Origin: Cordia subcordata
Lineage: Eukaryota > Streptophyta > Magnoliopsida > Boraginales > Cordiaceae
Reading direction: 5' to 3'
Assembly (NCBI GenBank): GCA_028554755.1
Contig: JAPTOF010000019.1
Coordinates: 8,442,001-8,506,000, forward strand
Length of the DNA stretch: 64,000 bases
Shown: positions 22,690 to 37,800 of the stretch, in pieces
Numbering within the stretch: position 1 is the first letter of the stretch
Layout of the letters: each line of letters begins with the position of its first letter
The notes under the pieces: generated by a model
Told to the model about the DNA's origin: nothing
What the model saw: the letters and a program-made list of their open reading frames with translations, nothing else
The model's database searches: none
Translations under genes and position numbers: made by a program

Positions 22690-25455
22690 TAATTAAATAT
22701 ATAAAGCTGAACTAGTTGAACTACATTCATTTTCTCCAAAATTTCTAGCTCACGTAATGTTGCCACGTGTTATTTGTATTTAAAAAGAAAAAGATTATTA
22801 TGTACATTAAAAATGAAAGCCTAATTTTTTACACTTAAAAGACGCTCAATAAATGATGGAAATATATCAATCTACATCATTCATGATTTTTCTTTCTAAA
22901 ATTATTAGATTTATGAAAATATAAAAGTTGTAATCAATGTTGAAAATTTAATATGATTCAATGTTGAAAATTTAATATGACAAAATATATCTATATTTTA
23001 TTTCTCACATTAATTGTCAAAACTGACTACTAATAACAATATAAAAATACTTATTTATTCCGTGTATCACAGAGATACTACACTATTTAAATTATATATT
23101 ATAAATTCAATTAATATATTGTATAATTATCTTTTCCTATATTATTAGATACTTATATTAGTTATACTATGCTACTTTCTTTTAATTATTTTATATATTA
23201 CAAATTATTCTGCTGTGAATGTGTGTGATGACAAGCATTTGATCGACCGGTGCATTGATTACTATGGGACAATGGAGGTAATGTGACGTGTACAATTGGT
23301 CTTTTCGTTAACAAATAAATAAGTTCTTCAAACATGTAATGTTGTTTTAGGGTGTTTTAGTTGAATGATGAAGTTGGGCAACACACAAGAGCAGATGTGG
23401 CTTACTTCATGATATGAAGTCTTCTGGGAGAGATATTGTGTCTAATAATGCATGTATATGTCATTTGTAATTTACTTAATACATAGCATTACTTTGCCTC
23501 TATATTATTATATACATTTTTTTTTTTTTAGATTTACTTCATTTATGTCTCAACCTATGCATGATTCAATATCTTTTTTCAAGTGACAAAGAATTTGATA
23601 TTTCTTCAGCTACCAGTTCCACTCCATTCAAGAGGTATTCTTCTGATGATGTCTCAACCAGTGTAGATTTCTCTAACACTTTCACATCCTCGCTAAAACA
23701 TTCTAAGAGAATGGTCTTTGGTGATGTTAAACCAATGAAGTTGGAGGAAAATCTTTGAGATTACTCATATTTTTAGGATGCGCTATTTTATGTTTACAGG
23801 AATTAGCTTTTAAGTTTGTGGCTTTTTATGCAAGACAAATTTTGTTTTATTAAATATTTGCAATATTTGTTTTTTTAGTTTTGGTTTTGGATCGTACTGC
23901 TAGTTTATGTAAGGAAATCACATGTATGTTGCCAATTTTTGTCAGATCTATTTCAATTTACACATTAATTAATGTCAGAATCATTAGTAATGGGTGGTTT
24001 CTTTAGAATATATGTTGTTCATATTGTTATTTCCTTACTTTTGTCTAGGTATATAGCTTTTTAGGGAGAGAGGTGTGAAAAAAAATATGTATTTATTATT
24101 ACACTATCTTGCACATTAAATTAAAATGTTAGTTCCTTATCTGTGATTTGGGTTGTGTTTATTTATCTCTATTATGGTATCTTTATCTTGGTTTCTATTA
24201 TTTATTCATGTTTTCGTTATTTATTAAGCTTCTCCACTAAAAATGCATTTTTATATATATTTTTTATAATATTATCTTAGTCATTGTTAGCATATTATTT
24301 TTTTACTTTCTATTAGCAAATTGCTTCTTTTTTACTAAACCAGTATGGAGCTTATGATAATTTATTATATTAAAATATTAAATATATTTTTAGAAAATGG
24401 AGGTAAGTTTTCCTTCCATTTTAAGAAGAATATGTGAACAAGTAAGATTTTTCAAAATTCTTTTCTAATCTGTAATTTAATTTTAGACCCTAAACATAAT
24501 TCTGTCAATTGATAATTATATATGAACTTGATTACTTAAAATGTTATTACATATATTACAGTCTATTCATTATATGGTATTAAAGGTATAGTGATATCAT
24601 TAATTTCTATTTGCTTTGGTGAAATATAGTAGGATATTCTATATCATATGAAAAAATTGGTTTTAATACTGCTCATCTATATGTAGTGGCAATAGACTTT
24701 TTTTACCATATAGTTGCAAATCTCTTTATTAGATAGGTCTAAGTTTTTTTCCCAATACAAAGTTATATTATTAAACGTATGTGTATTATTATTGTTTAAT
24801 AAATTAAAAATAGTTTATATAGTTTGTTTGAAACATTTAGATGGATAAAAAACCTAAATATTTCTAATATATCAATCTACATATCCCGTGCAATCGCACA
24901 GGTGATATATTATAAGTATATAAAGTTGAATCGATTGAACCACATTCATTCCTTCTAAAGTTTCTAGCTCGTGTAAAACTGCCACGCGTCATTTATACTT
25001 AAAAAGAAAAAAGATTACTATGTACATTAAAAAGAAAATACTAACATGTTACACTTAAAAAATACTCAATAAATAATAGGAATATATCAATCTACATCAT
25101 TCATGATTGTTCTTTCTAAAATTATTAGATTTTACGAAAATATAAAAGTTGTAATCAATGTTGAACATTTAATATGACAAAATATATCTGTATTTTAATC
25201 CCTCACATTAATTGTCAAACTGACCACTAGCAATAATAAAAATATAAAATACTCATTTATTCCGTGTATCAAATGGGTACTATACTATTTAAATTATATA
25301 TTTTAAATTCAATTAATATATTGTGTAATTGTCTCTTCTTATATTATTAGATACTTATATTACTTATACTATAATACTTCTTTTAATTATTTTATATGTT
25401 ACATGTATATAAAATTATATTTGATTTTCCGGTACATCGCACGGAAAAAGACTAG
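22690..25455 (+). mobile_element. Helitron-related block with 0.5-kb direct repeats
   Basis: The segments at about 22695-23215 and 24916-25410 are direct repeats of about 0.5 kb, sharing long runs such as ATCAATCTACATCATTCATG and AAAATATAAAAGTTGTAATC. The right copy ends in a hairpin (TTCCG...CGGAA, 25427-25446), then CTAG and T (25452-25456), a Helitron-type 3' end. Another hairpin-like piece (CCCGTGCAATCGCACAGG, 24885-24902) precedes the right copy and may be the end of an inner element. The left copy carries its own 24-bp internal duplication near 22940. Nested or repeated insertion of related Helitrons explains this best. Confidence 0.6.
23561..23758 (+). pseudogene. C-terminal scrap of a Helitron RPA-like protein (tentative)
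   Basis: A 65-codon frame rich in Ser/Thr, with SSTPFKRYSSDD and a basic end (KHSKRMVFGDVKPMKLEENL), stops at 23758. Low-complexity Ser-rich tails with a KR...VKxEK-type end occur in the replication-protein-A-like proteins encoded by plant Helitrons. Its position between the two direct repeats supports this. There is no OB-fold sequence, so it is at most a last exon. The family call is an inference. Confidence 0.4.
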
Positions 25456-25630
25456 TAAACATTAAAATAACATCAAAATAAAAAAATAACTTTCCATATA
25501 TTTATTTTTTGTATAAAAAGTACTTATAAACATATTAAATAAGCACGGGCCAAAAAACACTAACAGGCTCTAAATCGATCCTAACAACCCACAAAATGGC
25601 GGGTCAAATGAGAAACCACCAACCCGACCC

Positions 25631-25683
25631 ATGCATTATTATTATTATCATCATCATCATCATCATTATTGTTATTATTTTAT
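25631..25683. repeat. ATT/ATC trinucleotide microsatellite
   Basis: A run of ATT then ATC units. The histidine-rich open frame over it is an artefact of the repeat. Confidence 0.85.
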
Positions 25684-25897
25684 ATGTATAAATATTTATT
25701 TTTTATATATTTATTTATTTATTTGGGCCTGCGGAAACCCAAATTCTTTGAGCTACAATAGAACCAAAGAATATATAAAAGTAATAAAGCTAAAGTTAAA
25801 ATGGGCCCTGAAGAGTTTTTCATGCAAACTTAAAGCCTCATAGTTGAACCAAGACTCGAGAATTGTTAACAAAAGACTCTAAAGTCTTCAAGAAAAT

Positions 25898-28800
25898 ATG
25901 CTGCAGAGCAAATCTTTTGTAAGAAAAACAAAGCAAGGCAAAGTTGTTAAGGTACAACCTTAAACCCTAACCTTTTTTCTTTTGTTTTCTTTATTCATTT
26001 ATTTATTTTTTAAAATTAACTTCACTACTTCAGCTTTGATTCTATGGATTATAATTAGTACTAAGTAATAAAAAAGCTTATTTCTTGGTTTTATTTTGTT
26101 TATTTAATTTGTTTTTCTTGTTGGAAGAAAGGTTGTTAGAGAACACTATTTGAGAGATGATATATACTGTGGATCTTTGATTCTATGGATTATAATTAGT
26201 ACTAAGTAATAAAAAAGCTTATTTCTTGGTTTTATTTTGTTTATTTAATTTGTTTTTCTTGTTGGAAGAAAGGTTGTTAGAGAACACTATTTGAGAGATG
26301 ATATATACTGTGGAGCCACATTCTGCAAAGTCTGCGACGTTTCGGGGGCCCGTTTAAGCCCGAATGCCTCCGCTATTCTCGTTCTTGATACTAATGTTGT
26401 ACTTAACCAGGTAAAAAGCTGTAATCTTTCTCGTTTTCTTTATTGATGTTGTGGAATGCAAATTTTTTTCTTGGATGCTATATAATGTAAATTATTTGCT
26501 AATGTAGTCAGCTGTTTGTTTATTTAATTAATTCGATTTTGGTTTAGATTGATTTGTTGGAGAATCCGGCAATTGATGACGTGGTGGTGCTGTCAGTGGT
26601 GCTGGAGGAAGTTAAGAATAAAAACATCGCTGTTTATAATCGCCTCAGAGCGCTCTGCAGTAATTCGCTAAGGAAATTCTTTGTCTTTTCCAATGAGTAT
26701 CACAAGTATGTTCTTTATTTTGTTCACCCCTTTTAGTGAATTTGGTTAGTAGTAGATGTTGTTATGGTTTCAGTGGTGGTTATTTGTTGCTAGGCTGCTG
26801 TTATGTGTTTTCCCCATTTTATTAGTCAGACTTTGCATTGTTAACAGAAGAGTTATGTTATGTACGTGCTATTTAGGATACTACTACCACGTAATTTTTC
26901 TTGCTCATTCTGGCTTTATGTGGGAAACTAGGAAAAATGCATTGAAGTTTTATTTTATTTTTAATTCCTTTTGTGCATTTGAATTTTGGATCATCAAACA
27001 TAACCTTGCTTAGGGCTAGAACTGGAGCATTATGCTTTAAGCGTGATTCATTTTTGTTTATGACTTATAATGTTTCCAATGTTAAAAAGTCATGTTCATG
27101 GGTTAAACTCATTATATTGTATTGTACTTGCTTCTTGCAAAGGGATACATATGTGAAGGCAATGGCTGGAGAGAGTCCAAATGACCGGAATGATAGAGGT
27201 TTGTTCCGTGCTTTGCAGAATGAGTTTGTTAAACTTTTTATTGTGAGATAATGGTTCGTATTGCACTATGAGCATGCTCCTTGTCTACCGGTTTGCCTAA
27301 GAGTACAAAAAGTACATTTATGTTGTGCAACTGTTTTATGCTGGCTAATGGTTGAAAACATTGTGAACCTGTATTGAAATGGATATCGTACATACAAATT
27401 GACTATTAGTTAGCTAATAGAAGGCTATGTCAAGTACATGCTAAATGGATTAAGTGGTTGGAAAATGTGTATCCGTGGTACCATATTTTGAGTGACCCAA
27501 CTGCAATATGGTTTGAGACTTTGTCGAAAGATGAGATTAAATTTTCATGATTTTGTTTGTGCCATGAGATGTGATACCATTTTCAGTCTTAAGTTCAAGT
27601 TGATTTTATGATATAAGGCTATGTTACTTCATTTCAGAGATTTTCTATTGACTTGGATGCCAACTGTAAATGGAAGTTCAAGTTCCCGAATTTATTGGAG
27701 ACTAATTGAATAGGGGTCACCACAGGACTTTCAAATTTTCTTTCTTTTTCGGTCTCTAAGAAGAAAATTTACAGAAACAGATAATATTAGTAAATTAGAG
27801 ATAATATGTCCTGGAAGGGCAAACTTCTAACCTGCTATTATTGTATTCATAACTAACACTAAATTTGGAAATACTTTCTGGTCCTGCAACATTAAACTTT
27901 TGCATATTACTGTCCAGCAATTCGTGTGGCAACTCAATGGTATCAAAATCATCTTGGCAGTGCTTCACGGGTGTTACTAATCACAAATGACAGGGAGAAC
28001 AAGAGAAAGGCCGTTGAGGAGGGCATCTCTGCAGAGACAAGTAAGCAATGATCTTAAAAATCTCTGTGGTCTGAGGGCTTAGTTATCCTTGTAATTGCTT
28101 TGGGAGAGCTATTGATCTGGTGCTTCTATTATAGCCAGCTACTACATATTTTATATTATCATTTTGATGTTTTTCCTAATACTATCGTTGGATGAACTTC
28201 TTGTTGAACATCTTATCTCAATACATCTGAATAAAAAGTTTAATTACATTACAGTTGAATCATATGTAAAGTCACTAGGCCAACCAGAACTGCTTGACCT
28301 GGTTGTTCAGCCTCCATCTGAAGATGTCAATATGGAGGATGTTGAAGATCTGAGGCCTTCAAAGAGAAAAGTTGTCTACCCTGAGGTATACTTATCAATT
28401 AGTATCATTGTTTCCTCTGCTTCCATAAATTTGTTTATGTTTGGTTCATTCTTCTTGAAATGAAATGTGTGCTTTTTTGTTTGTCGCTATTGCTTTGGTG
28501 CTGCAGCATAAACCGATGTCAGAGATTACTTCTGGCTTACTTAAAGGAATTTACCATCAGGGGAAGCTTCGTGTTAACCGTTATAATCCATTTGAAGCAT
28601 ATGTGGGAAGTGAAAGTATAGGGGATGAGATAGTTATTTATGGACGGGCAAATATGAATAGGGCCTTTGACGGTGATATAGTAGCTGTGGAACTTTTGCC
28701 TCGAGAGCAGTGGCATGAGGAGAAGTCTTTAGCAATTGGTGATGAAGGTATGGTTACATTGCATACTGTGCTCCTTCTGAAGAACTAAAGATAGCAATTT

Positions 28801-31800
28801 GGTGTCAGAAAATGAGGACTGGCTCTTAATCATTGGAAAGTAGACAAGCATTTTGTATTTTCGTTAAAAGTTAATCTCATTGCTTGACTAATATAATCCA
28901 TCTGACGATACATCTCGGTAATCCTCTCTGCCTCTCTGTCTCTCTCTCTCTACTGAAAATGTATGTTTCGTGCCTCTATCAATTCATCATCTGTGGTGGG
29001 GGTGTGAATAATCCGTCTATGTGTCTTTATCTTATGCCTGAGGAAGTGAGACTTTTTTCAAGTGCTAGCTAAGTGCATCCATTGCTGGCTTTTGTTCACT
29101 TTTTTTGGCTGAATGACTTGTATGACTTGCCAAGTCATAATATGGATATGCAACTTGGCTTCTCTGTTGGTTAGTTCTATATATTAGTTAATGAGCTTGT
29201 CGCTTTGATACATTGGCTGAGCACCCTTCACGTTCCTGCACAAAGTTGTTAATTCGACCTGTCAGTCTCACAGTCTGTGTCCTTGTGATGACTAGTGACT
29301 GGATCAACTAATAGATCTCAATAAATCTTAGTGATGTTTTAGTAGGCATAGCTACTGCCTTCAAAAGATGACCATCTCAATTATCTTGAAGATTTAGAGA
29401 TCCCTGTCCTTCTGTTTCTTGCTCTCTGCAACTTGTGTTATGCAATATGTCCCTTTTTAACTGATACTTTCTGCTGCACACTTTGTTATCTTCCAGAAGA
29501 TGAGGAAGAAGATGTTCATTTAGCTCCAAGTAGTGCTGATGACGCTCCTCGAGTCACTGATCTTTCTCAAAGTTCAGCAGGTGAAGAAAATACTGTGCCA
29601 TCTCGTCCATCTGGGCGTGTTGTTGGTATCATAAAGCGGAATTGGCACTCGTAAGTTTAATTTGCTGAGCTGCTTTAACAATTTAATAATCTCATGTAAT
29701 TAGTGATTGTTTTTACCATTCAGAACATGTTTCTGATTCACTCCACTCTTGTTATTTTCTCCCCTAACTGGTGAATTTGGTCAATGGCGAAAGGAATCTA
29801 ATGTTACAGTTGAGAAAGTTGCTTCTTTGACATTCGAACACTGTAGACTTCTTTTATCCAATTCTGAAATGTCATTTGGAAAACTTCTTTATGTATGATT
29901 GATAAACTATCCTCTAACCGTAAGGAAAGTCTAATAAGATTCTGTGAAGATAGTGGTACTTACTTTCTATCTGACTCATCATTTTTTATATCTCCACTGT
30001 TTGGAGTATTTGGTTTACATTTGAAAACTTCTTATTCAGAAAAAAGAAAAGCGGATCTTCTTTAACTAGTTCTCTTTCGTTCAAGTCTGGAGGCTGGGGT
30101 TACTAGTTTATATTGGCTTCCTTCAGTGCGAAGGAACACGAATCAAGCTGATAGAAATTCTAGATAGCTATGATGTTTGGATGGTCTTAGGGTTCTATAA
30201 TCATTAGTCATCTTTGTAGCAGCTTGTTTCTGTCTTGAAAATTGACTTAGAAATCCAGGCCAGACTTAGTAAAAGTAATGTTTGCCTAAGAATGTTTTGT
30301 GGTTAGTCGTGCTCCTGAATGATCTCTTGAATTCTGTAGTTAATGAGTTTGTACCAAATCTTTGAATGTATTTTATGTCTGTAATTAAATTAGAATTGTA
30401 CTCTGATATCTGTAGATCTTTTGCATTCGGGGAATTGGCTTTTCTAAGATAGTGCAAGTATTGCGATTCCTGCATGTTATATTTCTCTGGGAATGACACC
30501 AACTGTGACCTCTAAAGAACTGTGTTGAAAGAATTAGCCACTCTAGGTTAGAGATTGTTCCTTGTCTAGTATAAGTATGTGACATGAGCTAGTGGAGCCA
30601 GAATCATGGAATCTTGATAATCTTCTCCGAATAATAAAAGAGGATTTCCTGAGTATATGTTTAACAGGAAACACACTGGGGTTGATTAGAAACCTCTGGT
30701 AAGATGGCCCCCTGCTATCACTGGAAGCAAGTTGCCTTTGCGTCAAGCTTATGTAAAAACTTCGCTATTCTGTAAAGACAAGCTGTTCTCCAGCTAGGTG
30801 ATTGTTGATATTTGGTTATAATTGGTAGGCAGCTCGAGAGGCACTGGCTTATCCTGGAACTATTTGGTAGCAGCTGACCATTTCTTCTTTGCTTCTTTGT
30901 CTATAATATATCATTTCTAGACATTCTAAAACCTTCCATTTTGCTGAAGATAACACGATTCACCATAAAAGTTGGCCAAATCTCAACTTTATTGATGGCT
31001 ATGGTAGAAAATAGTCTTGGCTCTTGCTATTGTAGGTGGAATACCATATATCTCTTCTTTCACAGCGTGATTGAATTTCCAAAATTACTTTGTCAGTTAG
31101 CGAAGTGGTCACGGAAACTGCACTCCTATTCTTCGCCACCCTGAATGGATTGATTTATTTGTCCACGAAAAAATTCATAAGATATCTTTTCCGTGCGTAA
31201 ATAAACTCGGATATTTTTTTGCATGTGTAATTAAGTTCAGTTTTTTTTTTCTTCCATGTATAATTAATTCAGCTACTGTGGATCCTTGGAGCCAATGCCT
31301 ATGCCAGCAGGTAATGGGGGTGTTGCGCATGCTTTATTTGTCTCCAAAGATCGAAGGATTCCTAAGATTCGGATCCAAACTCGACAACTTGGAAATCTTC
31401 TGGACAAAAGAATTATAGTTGCTGTTGATTCATGGGATTGCTTATCTCGATATCCATCTGGTCATTATGTTAGAACAATTGGAGAAATAGGTGACAGGGA
31501 AACTGAATCTGAGGTAGGTCGTAATGGCTTATTTGTTTTCTTTAGTTCTAGCACCGTGGCTGATATGTACATCTGTTTGACTTCACCCTGAAACAACTGC
31601 CTCTGGCAGGCTATATAATATTTCTCTTTTAGAGCTTCAGCCACACTTCACGTGCTTGCTTCTGAGAGACCATTGTCTTCTCTCTTGTTCCCCTCTCCCT
31701 GACACCCAAGTTTCATTTCATATTGACTTGCATTTTTCATGATGTTTCCATGTTCAATCATGCACTTGAGGTGATCCTTGTTGCAAGTTTTACTTGATAT

Positions 31801-34800
31801 GATTGCAAGCGCTTCTCTGAATCCTGTAGGTGGTTCTGATTGAAAATGATATAGATGCTAGACCGTTTTCCTCTCAAGTTTTGGCTTGCCTGCCACCATT
31901 ACCTTGGTCTGTATCTTTCGAAGATTTGGCAAATCCTATCAGGCAGGATCTTCGTCAACTACGTGTCTTTAGTGTGGACCCCCCAGGTTTGCATCCGTAC
32001 ATGTGAAACGATGCTTTGCTTTCTCTTCTCTCTTATAAGTACATTTGTTACCTGTGATCCAGTCTTGTGCAAACAATTTTGCCCTTTGGCTTGGTGTAGG
32101 ATGCAAAGACATTGATGATGCATTGCACTGCACAGCTCTGCCAAATGGAAATTTTGCAGTAGGAGTTCGTATCCTCTTATCATTACAGTGCCTGATGCAT
32201 CCTCATCTGGATAAGTCTCTGGAATAAATGATTGTACAAAGTGAAAGATCTTGGAAAGTGAAAAAGGTTAAATGCAAGCATGACTAAATGCCTTTAAATA
32301 TGTATTTGAGCTTAATAGGTGACAACCAGTATTTGATGCTTGTCATAATGATTATGTGTTGACTTAAGTTAGTGTAGACTGAGCATATATCGATGTGGTT
32401 CATGCTTGACTTCTAACACGATGGCACTTTGGAAGGATAAGACATTGAAAGTAGTTATCAGAACAATGATCCTTGGAGTCTCAGCAGTGATTGGGGTTCT
32501 TTCTGCATTTTATCAAAAGAGTTGGCTGGAGCAGTCTACTTTCTTTTGTCCTTGCTCTTTCTTTGATCTCTTGTTTGATGCATTTGTTAAGCATTGATGA
32601 ACTTGATCTTGATGGTCAGGTTATAATTAAGCTAATGATGAATTGCTGATCTTGATTGTCGACTAAAGCTAATAATGATTTTCATCTTCTGTGTCCATGC
32701 TAATTTTAATAGTACCATGCTCTTGCCTTTTGTTCTTAGCCTTAATAATATGTTAGATATTGCTGACGTGACTAACTTTGTTCATCCTGGGACGCCCCTT
32801 GATGATGAGGCTTCCCAAAGAGGCACCTCTGTCTACCTTGTTGAGCGCCGAATTGACATGCTCCCAAAACCTCTGACTGAAGGTAGCATCTACTTTTCAA
32901 TGCACAGATTTAATTATTTGACTCATTCACTATAATGCTCTGTTTGTTATAGTCTTATTTTAAGATGCTTATCCTATTGCAATGAGGGTATATCTTATAA
33001 GATTTAAGAAATCTTATCATGCATCCTGTGAAAATTCAAAGCAAAACCATACTTTTTATCTTATAAGAAATAAGCAATCTATACTATCTTATTTTTTTAC
33101 AACTACGAAATACATGGTACATGTGATAAGATATCTTAAATCTTATAAGATATCTCCAAATTTCAATAGAATAAGTATCTTAAAATAAGATCATTCCAAA
33201 CACGCTATAACTACATAATTGATTACTTCCTCAACATCTTGATGCAATTGTGTTTTATTTTAAGCACTATATTTGATGATTCTGATTTTACTCTTGCTTT
33301 GCAGATATTTGTTCCCTCCGTGCTGATGTAGAGAGACTAGCTTTTTCTGTTTTATGGGTACATATTTGATTCCAATTTATAATTATATTCTGGTAGTGGT
33401 TCTGATGTAATCCTCGAGAGGAGTGATTTTCTTCTGTATTTTTGAGCTGTTTATTCATGGTGATTTTATGTATATATGCAAGACCATGCTGTCAAAGAAC
33501 CAGCAACGTATTTGTTATCATTACCATCAGCTTGTAAATATAAGTTCCTGTGGGGCATGAAAATATGTGGTCATATGGACCGTGTATTTTCTTTGAGAGT
33601 ATAACTGTGCTTATTGGTACGATCTCAGTTTTTAAAGTTTTGAACCACCTAGAAAGGTCCAATATGGGTCTGACGGGTCCCTCTCATGGTTCCAGCATAA
33701 ATAGACCAGAAAGGAGAAATTCTCAGTTGTTGCTCATGTTATTGTTGATTGGTCTTAACCTAGTTTACATCAGCACTATGTATCTGATTATTATTGACTG
33801 ATTCTTGTTTTATTTTTGTGGATGTTAGACTTGCAGCAAATTTCTAAATACTAACTGAAAGTCTTTTGAATTTATAGTGGTGCATAAAGAACGAATTCCA
33901 ACTGTTATGATCTGCCCTTCATGAAAAAGCATCAATCTTTCTGTAGCCTCTATCCAAATGATGTCTTTGCAACCCTTAGTAGAAGTGGATTAGGCCACAT
34001 CTAACTTGCTTTTGTATTCTTCCTTAGGAAATGACACCTGAAGCAGAGATAATTTCCACAAGGTTCACTAAGAGTGTAATCAAGTCATCTGCAGCATTAT
34101 CTTATGTTGAAGCTCAAGCAAGGATGGATGACAGGTCCTCATTCGTTTCACTCTTGGCTTTTTGCATCTGTTCTATTATCTGAAATTCAGAAAAAAAATA
34201 TCCTCTTGATGGGCATTTGGCTTTATTTCTCACTTTTGGGGCATATATATTCGTGAAAGAGCCATCATATCCTTTAACTTGAACCAACTGGTTCTTGTGG
34301 GAATTAGTTTTTCACATAGAAACTTCAAATTTGATTGCCTATGGGTTAGTCATTGCGATATTTCTTGCAGATGTTTTCTAGATAAAGTCATTCTTGGTTG
34401 TGCTCCATAGTTATAGTTTTCTGAAGTCACGGTAGCTTGTCAATTGATACGAGCGACAGGTTACTCTTGCCAAGTCATGAGAAACAGATTCTAGTGGATG
34501 ATGGTTTTGCAAATTTTTCTACACCAGTAGAACCGCCCGGCAGATTTTCTGGGTGGTTAAATTGGAAAAACCATCTGGCTTAAATTTTGTATGCTGTTCT
34601 CATAATAGCATTACAACCATGTAGTTGTTTCGTTTACAACCTCCAATTGCTGAAGTATAAACCAGTTGATCATACGTTGAAAGACTCATCATATTTCTAG
34701 AAATCTTAGTTTGAACTACTCTTCCTATCTATCTCCCTTTCTCCTGGTCATGCTCATTGTTATATGTCCAGACATATCTTACTCGTCTGTTCTTGTTGTT

Positions 34801-37800
34801 GCTTTTTTTTTTTTTTTTCACCCATACGAGATTTCCTTCCACTGATTTTATAGATCAACACCGCGAGTGTCCCTTTCTTGCTGAAGATTTTAGTGTGTAT
34901 GTACACCGGAGTGTGGAGTAATGTTTTCCATCAGTTTTAGCACATGAAAACATTTACCTCTCCTCATAAGTATAAGTATGTTATACCAATAGAGCAAATT
35001 TCCGATGCCTGTGGCACTGGATCTCTCCGGATTGGAAAATTTCAAACTAAATGAATATCCCCTTAATTTCATACAGATAAATAACGGGATAATTTACCTA
35101 TCTGTTCTGATGCAGCCATGATACACAAGCCTGTATCAAGAATCAACAATGAAATTGTTAATCACATGTTTCATTTTTAAACTATATTTAATATTAGACC
35201 ATTGTGCTTTTGTACACAGTGGTTAGGCGTCAGCTCTATTGTTTCTTTATTTTGCCTACTTGTCAGCTACCTGGATTCTATATCAAAATTCCTTATAAAT
35301 CTTCATCTGCAGTCGCTTGATGGATCCATTAACTACCGATTTGCGAAATATGAATACTTTAGCAAAGGTACAGATATCTGCTTCTTGAGTGATTATGCTT
35401 GTAATCTTTCACACGAGAAAGTCATTTTGCACTTTCATTGTGTAGATTGACATCCAAACTTAATTTATTTATGATAAAACTTCGCAGATTATGAGGCAGA
35501 GGCGTATTGATAGGGGCGCCTTGACTCTTGCTTCTGCTGAAGTCAAGTTTCAAATTGACACGGAAACTCATGATCCCCTAGACATTGGTATGTTATTAAG
35601 CATCTTTTTTCTCCATGCGTGATTCTTTTTGTGCAAAAAGAGACAAAACTTTGGAAGTTACAAGAACAACTGATTTAAGCTTGAGGAACTGTATTTAACT
35701 TGTTTCTGAAAAATACATTATAGTGCTTGAAGTACTGTAACTGTCTCAGTTATATGAAAAGTAAATAATGCTTTCTTGAACCTGCGCATGACTTTTGCCT
35801 CCCACCCACCCACCCCAATAACAGTAGAGCATCTAGTATTAGTTGCTTGATTTTGATACCAGTAGAGCCTCTTATGCTTTCCTGGAGCCGTTTTTAACTT
35901 CTTCCCTTTTTTCTTTCCCTCTCTCTAAACCCCAACCCCAAAAAAAAAAAAAAAAACAGCATGCCCATACACCTTTTATAAAATTTTTGAAGCTTCTTAT
36001 TTTGCTTCAATCATTGGCTTGATTAGGGGAGGAGAACTGACAATTTCATGCTAATTTTGTTTCATGTACATGTCACATAAGATTGATAAAAAGTATGATA
36101 GCTGGGCTGCAGACTTTCCATGACCAGTGGTTGCTATGCTTTATAAAAAATTATATGCAGGTTAATGGCAACTAATACAGAGTTTAATGATATTCTCCTC
36201 CCACGGAGAAGTTATTGATGGATCTTGAAAATATTCTACCAGTCTACTTTCACATGTAAAATGTCCTAATTTATGTCATTTAAACAGATGTAGAGTCATA
36301 TGGTTGTACTTATTAGAAAAAGAAGAACCTGATTTTCTTGTGAATTATTAAATTCCAAAGTAGACAAGTAAACATAAGAATGCAAGCTCACACTTATTTC
36401 TGTTAAGAGCAAAATTTGCCATCTTCTGAGACATGTACTTGGGTACTGGAGCTGTTCAAACCAAAAGAATTCCAGCAACGTCACTGGCGATGGATGCTAG
36501 CCTGTTCTGTTCTCAAAATTTTCCTTGTTGTCAAATACATTGCAGTTTGAGCACCACGGACTCTGACCTTGAATGTGACTGAATGTGGTGACATCAATCT
36601 CAAATAAATTTTTTTAGTTGGAAAAAATGCTTGAGAAAATGCCACATACCCATTTTATTTTAATGTTTCTTCCCACGAATATAATCAGGCTTGCTTCCAA
36701 AACTTTATTTGGTTTGGCCACACACAGTCGTTAATCTTATCTGACTCTTTCCAGTCTAAACAAATTCAGTATCACCCCTGCAGTCCCCAACCAAAGCCAT
36801 GCACTTGAAAGTCCAAATAGCTTATTTAAAGATATCGGCACACAAAGGATTGTTTAGAAAGTGAGTTGCAGAGGAGGAAATTTATATGTTTTCCAGGGAA
36901 TGGGTGGGGTGGAGAGTGAGAGGGTCTGTCACTTTCATACCCCCATTCGTAGACTTGGTAATAGTTATTGTATATATTGATATTCTATTAGTGATTTGGA
37001 TGGAATATTCTGGTCATATTGGGAAATGAAACCTTTTGAAACCACTCAGTTGCTCAGTCAGGCCAGATTGGCTTGATGCTTTTTGTAATTATAAGATCCA
37101 TCCAATGTGATTGTTGGTTCATATTTCTAACGATTAGTCAGATGGTCCTCTTTGTTGTAAAATTTAATTATCACAACCATCCTTTACTAAACTCTAACTT
37201 TCAAATCATCTGGGAATTGTTGAGTGGATTGTGGTAGGCTGTTGACTGTCTTCATCTATATCTTGGTCTTGGACTGGTGGGTTTCTTATAGTATCTTGTA
37301 CAATTTAGTTGTGTTTTTCAGTAATTTATTTTTTAAAATACTCGTCCTTTAAGTTATGCGAGTGTCATTGCAGGAATGTATCAAATCCGGGAAGCTAACC
37401 AAATGGTTGAGGAGTTTATGCTTGCTGCTAATATTTCAGTTGCTGAGCAAATCCTGAAACATTTTCCTCTGTATTCACTGTTGAGGTACGTCATTTGTTT
37501 TCAACTGTAATATTTCTGTCATAGAAGTAGTTCTCTTGCTCATAACTGATTAACTGTGAGAAATGCATTCAATTTTTCCCTCTTTTCCTCCCACCCTTGC
37601 CCAAGAAAAAAGCGATGGCAGTTGGGGAGGGGGGATGTCTCTGCAAATGCTATGATGCAGATTCACTTGATAGATTTTACTTCACTGCATTAGGTAGAAG
37701 AGGCAAAAGGATCCAGTATTGCGAAGAATGCTTGATAGCTAACTACTATTCTACTAATGACACGGAAAAGAAGAGGTGTAAGAGAGAGAAAGTAGCGATG

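Noticed and set aside
25631..25843. Histidine/tyrosine-rich short protein
   Set aside because: Produced by an ATT/ATC microsatellite.
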